DNA of 8,648 nt from Sulfurovum sp. UBA1140 (GTDB taxonomy: Bacteria; Campylobacterota; Campylobacteria; Campylobacterales; Sulfurovaceae): positions 4,166 to 12,813 of the forward strand of contig DCAF01000010.1 of assembly GCA_002311915.1 (NCBI GenBank), read 5' to 3'. The first letter of the stretch is position 1. The number at the start of each line of letters is the position of its first letter. A program made the position numbers and the translations under genes. Under the pieces are notes generated by a model. It was not told where the DNA came from. It saw nothing but the letters and a program-made list of their open reading frames with translations, and searched no databases. Shown here piece by piece: positions 1 through 4,709 of this stretch.

Positions 1-31
1 CATAAAAATATTAATATATTTAGTTTTATTT

Positions 32-40
32 TGTTATACT
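32..40 (+). promoter_or_regulatory. Extended -10 promoter of the small outer-membrane-like gene
   Basis: The sequence TGTTATACT reads as an extended -10 element (TG-n-TATACT, hexamer at 35-40) lying 26 bases before the ATG at 67. Upstream DNA is A/T-rich with T-runs and no recognisable -35, as is usual for the main sigma factor of Campylobacterota. The predicted transcript would start near 46-48. A Shine-Dalgarno AGGA at 56-59 sits 7 bases before the start codon. Confidence 0.55.
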
Positions 41-66
41 ATTTCAATACATCCTAGGAATATAAA

Positions 67-537
67 ATGAAAAAAACACTCTTAAGTATACTTCTCTCTA
101 TGGGAATATTATCTAATGCAACTGCCAATGACAATTTATATATGGGTATTCAATCCTCTTTCCCCTCTGAAGGATTTAGTATTAAAATGGATACCAGCCA
201 TAAAGTAGCTGTTCAAGGTATTTTCGATTTTATAGGAGATGAAACCAGTTACGCACTTCGTGGACTCTACAAGTTTAAAAAAGAGCAGTTTTATAATGTC
301 TATGGATATGGAGAAATTGGGCTTTGGAGTTGGGATAAGGCATACTATTATCATGAGAGTGAAACCGTCTTAGGGTTTGGAGCAGGTGCAGGAATCGAAT
401 ATGATTTAAGAGGTCTTGATTCCAGTTTTATCCCCCTCTTTGTTAATGCAGAACTTAATCTTCATATGATTGACTTTGACTACTATCACAATGATGATGA
501 ATTTGGGTTAGGATTGGGTATACACTATAAGTTTTAG
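67..537 (+). CDS. Small exported protein, probable outer-membrane beta-barrel
   Basis: This 156-residue protein begins with a clear Sec signal peptide: basic MKK, a hydrophobic core (about residues 5-15) and a likely cut after ATA at residue 20, leaving about 136 residues. The mature part has no long hydrophobic helix. It alternates short amphipathic segments rich in Gly and aromatics (about residues 63-90, 100-115, 125-137 and 146-156) and ends in Phe (IHYKF), the terminal aromatic signal of proteins folded by the BAM complex. This fits a small barrel of perhaps eight strands, but I recognise no named family and no ligand or enzymatic motif. The ATG start is supported by AGGA 7 bases upstream and by the signal peptide. 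It is transcribed alone and converges on tpiA, so it is probably functionally unrelated to that operon. A periplasmic beta-rich protein is the alternative. Confidence 0.75.
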   Translation: MKKTLLSILLSMGILSNATANDNLYMGIQSSFPSEGFSIKMDTSHKVAVQGIFDFIGDETSYALRGLYKFKKEQFYNVYGYGEIGLWSWDKAYYYHESETVLGFGAGAGIEYDLRGLDSSFIPLFVNAELNLHMIDFDYYHNDDEFGLGLGIHYKF

Positions 538-542
538 AAGAG

Positions 543-574
543 TTGGAGACGGAGGCAGAGCCTTCCGATTCCAA
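543..574. repeat. Imperfect palindrome between convergent genes (REP-like)
   Basis: The 5' arm TTGGAGACGGAGGC pairs with the 3' arm GCCTTCCGATTCCAA around the 3-base loop AGA; there are two mismatches and one bulged base over about 14 pairs. It lies in the 51-bp space between the stop of the outer-membrane-like gene (537) and the stop of tpiA (589). Neither strand has a T-run after the stem, so it is not a typical intrinsic terminator. The compact high-GC palindrome in an AT-rich intergenic region resembles a dispersed REP element. It could still block 3' exonucleases or slow polymerase for both convergent transcripts. Assignment to a repeat family would need other copies in the genome. Confidence 0.6.
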
Positions 575-588
575 ATTATATAAAAAGC

Positions 589-1278
589 TTAATGAAAAAC
601 AAGCTCTAAAAAAGTTTCTGTTTTTAATGAAGCTCCACCAACAAGTACGCCATCTACATTATCAATGGCAGAAATTTCAGCAATATTTGCTCCTTTAACA
701 CTTCCACCATACAATAGAGGCTTATCAACAATCTTCTTTAGAGCATTGTGTGTCTCAACAATCTCTTCAACCGTAGCACTTCTGCCTGTACCAATCGCCC
801 AGATAGGTTCATACGCTACAACAAAGTTATCATACGTCGTATCAATCCCCTCAAATTGAGAAACCAAATGCTCCATTACAGCTTCCATCCCCTGCTCTCG
901 AACCTCTAATGATTCACCAATACAGTAGATAATCTCAAAACCCTGCTCTTTGAAAAAAGCAAACTTCTTCGCAACCTCAATTTGTGATTCACCAATCGTA
1001 TCCCGTCGTTCACTGTGACCAATTAAAATGGTATTAATATTAAATTCACTAAGTTGCTCTACTCCTACTTCACCTGTATAGGCTCCATTTCTTACAGGAT
1101 AAGCATTTTGAGTACCAATAGTAAAGTCCCCTTCAAAACTATCCAATGCCGTTAATGGAGGAAAAATAAAAACTCTATCTTCAGATTTTTTATCTTGTAG
1201 TTTTGATTGAAGGTCAGTGATGTAGTTTTTTGTAGATTCTCTTGTGTGATTGGTCTTGAAGTTTGCTGCGTATATCAT
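589..1278 (-). CDS. tpiA: Triose-phosphate isomerase
   Basis: This cytoplasmic enzyme interconverts dihydroxyacetone phosphate and glyceraldehyde 3-phosphate. The 229-residue product carries the TIM-barrel landmarks: Asn6 and Lys8 in AANFKTN, catalytic His88 in IGHSERR, catalytic Glu157 in the YEPIWAIGTG loop, and the C-terminal phosphate grips GGSVKGAN (191-198) and DGVLVGGASL (209-218). It is shorter than the usual 250 residues, as is typical in Campylobacterota. I chose the ATG at 1278 because it yields the family N-terminus MIYAANFKTNHTR and has AAAAAGG 5 bases upstream. An in-frame ATG 12 codons further out (1314) lies inside a REP palindrome and is very unlikely to be used. It is the last gene of gap-pgk-tpiA, 90 bp after pgk, and is flanked by palindromes on both sides. 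Confidence 0.97.
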   Translation of the reverse strand: MIYAANFKTNHTRESTKNYITDLQSKLQDKKSEDRVFIFPPLTALDSFEGDFTIGTQNAYPVRNGAYTGEVGVEQLSEFNINTILIGHSERRDTIGESQIEVAKKFAFFKEQGFEIIYCIGESLEVREQGMEAVMEHLVSQFEGIDTTYDNFVVAYEPIWAIGTGRSATVEEIVETHNALKKIVDKPLLYGGSVKGANIAEISAIDNVDGVLVGGASLKTETFLELVFH

Positions 1279-1301
1279 GTTTGCCTTTTTTATATTGTTT
1301 T

Positions 1302-1372
1302 GTAACCTGGGCATTCTTGCCCACTAAAAATATTCAGTTGTAGTTTATTGTGGGCAAGAATGCCCACGCTAC
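1302..1372. repeat. REPIN-like element: two inverted REP palindromes between pgk and tpiA
   Basis: Two 23-base units face each other. The left unit, on the plus strand, is 1302-1324; the right unit, on the minus strand, is 1350-1372. They match at 21 of 23 positions and share the 17-base core TGGGCATTCTTGCCCAC. Each core is itself a hairpin (GGGCA, 4-base loop, TGCCC). Each unit begins with GTAA or GTAG, like the 5' GTAG/GTGG tetranucleotide of REP sequences mobilised by RAYT (TnpA-REP) transposases. The spacer is 25 bases, so the whole 71 bp can fold into one long hairpin with 17 perfect pairs. No transposase is present in the window. The right edge overlaps the pgk stop codon. No T-run follows in the direction of transcription, so it is not an intrinsic terminator. 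Confidence 0.8.
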
Positions 1373-2562
1373 GACTTAAGTGCCTCAATTCCAGGAAGAG
1401 CTTTGCCTTCAATAAGATTCAAACTCGCTCCCCCACCTGTACTCACAAAGGTCATCTCATCGACATCCCCTGCTTTTTGAGCCACATCAGCCGTATCACC
1501 ACCACCAACAATGGTTGTGGCATGGGTAGCTGCAATATCGTGTGACATCTTTAAACTACCTTTGGCATACTTGTCCCACTCATAAACACCCATCGGACCA
1601 TTCCAAATAATGGTTTGTGCATCATCCAATACCTCACGGAAAAGTCTTGAACTTGCAGGTCCAATATCTAATCCCATCCAATCTTTTGGAATCTCTTGTG
1701 AAGGAAGATATTTAGAGATACAGTGTTCAGAGAACTCTGGAGCCGCCACAATATCAATAGGAAGATAGAACTTAACACCCTTTTTTCGGGCTTTAATCAT
1801 TACCGTTCGAGCCTCATCCAATAGATTATCTTCGACCAATGAGTTACCGATTTCATACCCTTGTGCTTTTAGGAAAGTAAATGCCATCCCTCCACCAATA
1901 ATAACTTTATCAACTTTTTCAATAAGATTTCTTAACGCTTCAAGTTTACCCGAGACTTTAGAACCACCAATAACGGCTACAAAAGGTCTCATAGGGTTTT
2001 GAAGGGTCTTCTCAAAAAAGTTTACCTCTTTAGAAAGCAAGAATCCTGCAGCTCGATGCTCTGCATCAAAAAGTCGTGCCATCGCATCAATAGAAGCATG
2101 TGATCGGTGACAAGCACCAAAAGCATCATTAATATAAACATCTACCATACTTGCCAACTCTTTGGCAAAAAAAGCATCATTTTGAGTCTCACCCGCTTCA
2201 TAACGAAGATTCTCTAAGACCAAAACTTCTCCTGCTTTTAATGCAGAGGCTTTTGATTTAGCATCAACGCCTACCACATCTTTTGCCAAGGTAATATCAG
2301 AAGCAATCTTTAATAGAGTATGCAGTCGTGTTGCCACCGTTGCCAAAGAGTATTTCTCTTCATACTTTCCTGCCTCTGGTCGCTCATAATGTGAAGCCAA
2401 AATAACTTTACACTCGCGATCAATACAGTAACGAATCGTCTGCAATGCCCCACGAATTCGTCGATCATCGGTAATGTTTCCATCTTCATCTTTAGGTACA
2501 TTAAAATCACAACGAATAAATATCGTTTTACCTGCTATATCTAAATCTTTTATTGTCTTCAA
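1369..2562 (-). CDS. pgk: Phosphoglycerate kinase
   Basis: This 397-residue enzyme transfers phosphate between 1,3-bisphosphoglycerate and ADP. Family landmarks run in order: RCDFNVP (17-23), LENLR (116-120), HRSHAS (152-157), GGSKVSGK (199-206), GGGMAFTF (223-230), NGPMG (321-325), GGGDTA (353-358) and STGGGAS (374-380). The usual SHxGRP substrate loop reads SHYERP (57-62), with Glu in place of Gly. The start is TTG at 2562: the only in-frame codons between it and an upstream TAA are GGG, AGC, ATA and AAT. A strong AAGGAG-type site (AAGGGAG, 2570-2576) sits 7 bases upstream, inside the last codons of gap. Only 2 bp separate the gap stop from this start, so translation is probably coupled. 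The terminal TAG (1371-1369) is part of the GTAG of the adjacent REP unit. Confidence 0.98.
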   Translation of the reverse strand: MKTIKDLDIAGKTIFIRCDFNVPKDEDGNITDDRRIRGALQTIRYCIDRECKVILASHYERPEAGKYEEKYSLATVATRLHTLLKIASDITLAKDVVGVDAKSKASALKAGEVLVLENLRYEAGETQNDAFFAKELASMVDVYINDAFGACHRSHASIDAMARLFDAEHRAAGFLLSKEVNFFEKTLQNPMRPFVAVIGGSKVSGKLEALRNLIEKVDKVIIGGGMAFTFLKAQGYEIGNSLVEDNLLDEARTVMIKARKKGVKFYLPIDIVAAPEFSEHCISKYLPSQEIPKDWMGLDIGPASSRLFREVLDDAQTIIWNGPMGVYEWDKYAKGSLKMSHDIAATHATTIVGGGDTADVAQKAGDVDEMTFVSTGGGASLNLIEGKALPGIEALKS

Positions 2563-2564
2563 AT

Positions 2565-3563
2565 TTATGCTCCCTTAGTAATATGAACAGCCATATCAAC
2601 CAATCTTACCGAGTAACCCCACTCATTGTCATACCATGCCAATACTTTAACCATATTGCCACCAATGACTTGAATGGTATCCATCGCCACTACTGAACTT
2701 TGCTCTTCACCCACAAAGTCTTGAGATACTCGATACTCTTCATCAATACCAAGAATACCTTTGTGTGAACCTTCACTGGCTTTTGTAAACGCCTCTTTCA
2801 CCTCATCAAGGGTTACATCTTTTCTAAGATTTACCGTTAAATCAACAATAGAGACATCAGGAGTAGGTACACGAATCGCTTGACCGTTAAGTTTACCTTT
2901 TAATTGTGGTAACACTTTGGCGATTGCTTTAGCAGCACCTGTGGTTGTTGGAACCAAGTTCACGGCACCTGAACGACCTTTTCTAGGGTCTTTCTTATGC
3001 TTTCCATCCAATATAGGCTGAGATGCTGTATAGCTATGAATGGTGGTCATTAACCCCGACTCAATTCCAAAAGCATCATCTAAAACTTTGGCTACAGGGG
3101 CTAAACCATTGGTGGTACAACTGGCATTTGAAACCACTGCTTCACCTGCATACTCATCTTCATTCGCACCAATAACAAAAGTTGCTGTATCATCTTTGGC
3201 AGGAGCCGAAAAGAGAACCTTTTCAATACCACTATCAAGATAAGGTTGAACCGACTCTTTGGTCAAAAATACACCTGTACACTCAATAACTACTTCAGCT
3301 CCACACCCTACAAAATCAATTTTGGCAGGTTCACGCTCTCCAAAAAGTTTTGCTTTGGTATCACCAATATAAACATAACCATCTTTAACAGAGACATCTT
3401 TTCTTGTACCGTGTACCGAATCATACTTTAATCCATACTCAATAATATTCTCTGCACCACTTGCATTAACAGCCACCAATTCAATATCATCTCTATCTGC
3501 AATGATTCGAGCCACACATCTACCTATTCGTCCCAGTCCGTTTATCGCAACTTTTACAGCCAT
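2565..3563 (-). CDS. gap: Type I glyceraldehyde-3-phosphate dehydrogenase, possibly NADP(H)-accepting
   Basis: This 332-residue enzyme links glyceraldehyde 3-phosphate and 1,3-bisphosphoglycerate by a phosphorylating oxidation. It has a Rossmann motif NGLGRIGR (8-15), the catalytic SNASCTTN with Cys149, His176 in HSYT, PTTTGAAKA in the substrate domain and the C-terminal WYDNEWGYS (310-318). The residue after Asn33, where NAD-specific enzymes carry Asp32 (Bacillus numbering), is Ala34. The Leu187-Pro188 pair of NAD-specific enzymes is Gly187-Lys188 here. Both changes resemble NADP-using GAPDHs such as B. subtilis GapB and chloroplast GapA, so I infer NADP or dual use. The ATG at 3563 has AAGGGA 7 bases upstream. 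It is the first gene of the gap-pgk-tpiA operon and diverges from nadD across 63 bp. Confidence 0.98.
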   Translation of the reverse strand: MAVKVAINGLGRIGRCVARIIADRDDIELVAVNASGAENIIEYGLKYDSVHGTRKDVSVKDGYVYIGDTKAKLFGEREPAKIDFVGCGAEVVIECTGVFLTKESVQPYLDSGIEKVLFSAPAKDDTATFVIGANEDEYAGEAVVSNASCTTNGLAPVAKVLDDAFGIESGLMTTIHSYTASQPILDGKHKKDPRKGRSGAVNLVPTTTGAAKAIAKVLPQLKGKLNGQAIRVPTPDVSIVDLTVNLRKDVTLDEVKEAFTKASEGSHKGILGIDEEYRVSQDFVGEEQSSVVAMDTIQVIGGNMVKVLAWYDNEWGYSVRLVDMAVHITKGA

Positions 3564-3585
3564 TCATACATCCCTTAGTTTAATA

Positions 3586-3594
3586 TGCTAAAAT
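3586..3594 (+). promoter_or_regulatory. Candidate extended -10 promoter for nadD-rsfS
   Basis: TGCTAAAAT is a TG-n-TAAAAT extended -10 box 32 bases before the nadD start, which predicts a transcript beginning near 3600 and a leader of about 26 bases. It lies in the 63-bp divergent gap-nadD interval. On the minus strand the AT-rich sequence offers only weak candidates (TATTAA, GATATAA), so I do not place a specific gap promoter. Confidence 0.45.
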
Positions 3595-3626
3595 TCCTTA
3601 TATCTTACATAAATAGAGGTTATTAG

Positions 3627-4130
3627 TTGTTTAAAGACAAACGAGAAACCATTGCACTTTTTGGGGGTAGTTTCGACCCTCCACACTTTGGACACTATGG
3701 TGTTGTTAAAGAAGCACTAAAAACGTTAAATATTGATAAATTAGTGGTTGTACCTACTTTTTTAAATCCATTTAAAACAAGTTCCTCTGCAACACCCCAT
3801 CAACGATTCCAATGGACGAAAGAGATGTTTGAAAAATTTCCAAAAGTCTTGGTTGATGCTTATGAGATAGAACAGGGTAAAAGCACAACTACTGCCACAA
3901 CATTAAGCCATTTTCAACAAAAATATTGTGTTAAATACTTAATCATTGGAGCAGATAACCTAGCCTCTATTGAAAAATGGTATAATTTTAACCATTTAAA
4001 CCGTCAGATTATCTGGCTTATCGCCACAAGAATTGGACATGAAGTCGATACAACACCCCTAAGAGAGTTTAAACTTTTAGAGGTTAACATAGCTATTAGC
4101 TCAACAGAGATTAGAAACAAACAATCATAA
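3627..4130 (+). CDS. nadD: Nicotinate-nucleotide adenylyltransferase
   Basis: NadD adenylates nicotinate mononucleotide with ATP to give deamido-NAD in NAD biosynthesis, in the cytoplasm. The 167-residue product shows the nucleotidyltransferase signature GGSFDPPHFGH (13-23, with the HxGH pair His20/His23), a STTATTLSHF segment matching the S(Y/T)TxxTL helix region, IIGADN, and the C-terminal ISSTEIR (157-163), the family's ISST-x-IR phosphate-binding motif. It is slightly short for the family (about 180-200). The start must be TTG at 3627, because an in-frame TAG immediately precedes it and no other start occurs before the GGSFDPPH motif. AGAGGT (3615-3620) is the ribosome site. rsfS follows after 37 bp, and the nadD-rsfS pairing is widespread in bacteria. 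Confidence 0.96.
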   Translation: MFKDKRETIALFGGSFDPPHFGHYGVVKEALKTLNIDKLVVVPTFLNPFKTSSSATPHQRFQWTKEMFEKFPKVLVDAYEIEQGKSTTTATTLSHFQQKYCVKYLIIGADNLASIEKWYNFNHLNRQIIWLIATRIGHEVDTTPLREFKLLEVNIAISSTEIRNKQS

Positions 4131-4167
4131 AAGATGATTTAAAAATATTACAAGGAACCCAAACCTA

Positions 4168-4509
4168 ATGAACATAAACGAAAGAGTAGAACGTATAGTT
4201 ACAGAACTAGACAGCAAAAAAGCAGAAGAGATAGAAGTTTTTAATCTCGAGAAAGTTGACTATATTGCGAAACAAGTAATACTTGCCAACTCACTAGGAG
4301 GCAGACACTCCTCTTCACTCGCAACCCATCTAAAAGATGAACTCAAACCACTAGGAGAAGAGTTTTTACATGTAGACGAGAGCGACGATTGGGTAGTGAT
4401 TGATATGGGTGATATACTGGTTCATATTATGAGTTCAGAGTATCGACAAAAATACTCTATGGAAGAGTTTTTAACAGAGATTAGTAATAAGAAATCCAAA
4501 GAGATATAA
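4168..4509 (+). CDS. rsfS: Ribosomal silencing factor RsfS (Iojap family)
   Basis: RsfS binds ribosomal protein uL14 on the large subunit and prevents 30S-50S joining when nutrients are short. The 113-residue product has the usual length and the DUF143/Iojap core: the IEVFNLEKVD strand-helix (22-31), the ILANSLGGRH segment (38-47, corresponding to the A-S-GxS/RH region) and the hallmark DDWVVIDMGDILVHIM (73-88), followed by YRQKYSMEEF, which matches the family's R-x-(Y/F)-Y-x-LE-x-LW end. The ATG at 4168 is preceded by AAGGA (4152-4156). It is second in the operon after nadD. Its stop codon abuts a weak stem with a T-run, and it converges on the lipoprotein-like gene with only 5 bp between the two stops. 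Confidence 0.95.
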   Translation: MNINERVERIVTELDSKKAEEIEVFNLEKVDYIAKQVILANSLGGRHSSSLATHLKDELKPLGEEFLHVDESDDWVVIDMGDILVHIMSSEYRQKYSMEEFLTEISNKKSKEI

Positions 4510-4526
4510 AGAGATTACTCTTTTTT
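4508..4526 (+). terminator. Weak intrinsic terminator after rsfS
   Basis: AAAGAG (4508-4513) pairs with CTCTTT (4518-4523) around the loop ATTA, and six T residues (4521-4526) follow or overlap the stem. The stem is only 6 bp with 2 G:C pairs, so efficiency would be modest. It begins within the rsfS stop codon and overlaps the last codons of the convergent minus-strand gene. The inverted repeat is symmetrical and might also act on the opposite transcript, although the T-tract on that side is poor. Confidence 0.35.
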
Positions 4527-4709
4527 GTGCAATTTAAGAGCCACAAAAGGTCTCTTTTTTGCTAAAGCTTCACTGAGTGCAATATTACCAATATGGTTCT
4601 TCTGCTCATTATCTTTAAAAAGCCTCAAAGTGTTTGGCTCCTGCTTGACACTTTGACACCCATGAAACAGTAAAACCCCAAGCAGACTACATTTCAATCT
4701 CCTTCGCAT
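4515..4709 (-). CDS. Tiny putative lipoprotein, unknown function
   Basis: This 64-residue product starts MRRRLK, followed by a short hydrophobic stretch LLGVLLF (9-15) and Cys18 in FHGCQS. The layout is that of a type II (lipoprotein) signal peptide, although Phe-His-Gly before the Cys is a poor lipobox. The mature part is about 46 polar residues with no motif I recognise. The ATG at 4709 immediately follows the TAG of the upstream phosphoesterase gene (TAGATG), which indicates termination-reinitiation. An AAGGAG sequence lies inside codons 2-4 but serves no in-frame start at proper spacing. As the last gene of the argH operon it probably acts with the phosphoesterase at the cell envelope; this is inferred from position only. 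Its reality rests on the coupling and the signal-like N-terminus, not on family recognition. Confidence 0.6.
   Translation of the reverse strand: MRRRLKCSLLGVLLFHGCQSVKQEPNTLRLFKDNEQKNHIGNIALSEALAKKRPFVALKLHKKE

Noticed and set aside
136..354. Minus-strand reading frame of 72 codons under the outer-membrane-like gene
   Set aside because: The plus-strand frame has a promoter, ribosome site, signal peptide and terminal aromatic residue; the minus frame has none of these.
1279..1314. A 12-residue N-terminal extension of TPI (start ATG at 1314)
   Set aside because: The ATG lies inside the REP palindrome, the extra residues match nothing in TPI, and the ATG at 1278 has its own ribosome site and gives the family N-terminus.
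1302..1372. The pgk-tpiA palindromes as a Rho-independent terminator
   Set aside because: On the minus strand the stem is followed by ACAAAACAATAT and not a T-run, and tpiA lies directly downstream in the same direction.
1302..1372. Start of a CRISPR array
   Set aside because: There are only two units, in inverted and not direct orientation, and no cas gene is present.
1348..1545. Plus-strand reading frame of 65 codons overlapping the 3' end of pgk
   Set aside because: It is antisense to conserved pgk codons, starts in the REP unit, and has no ribosome site or recognisable protein features.
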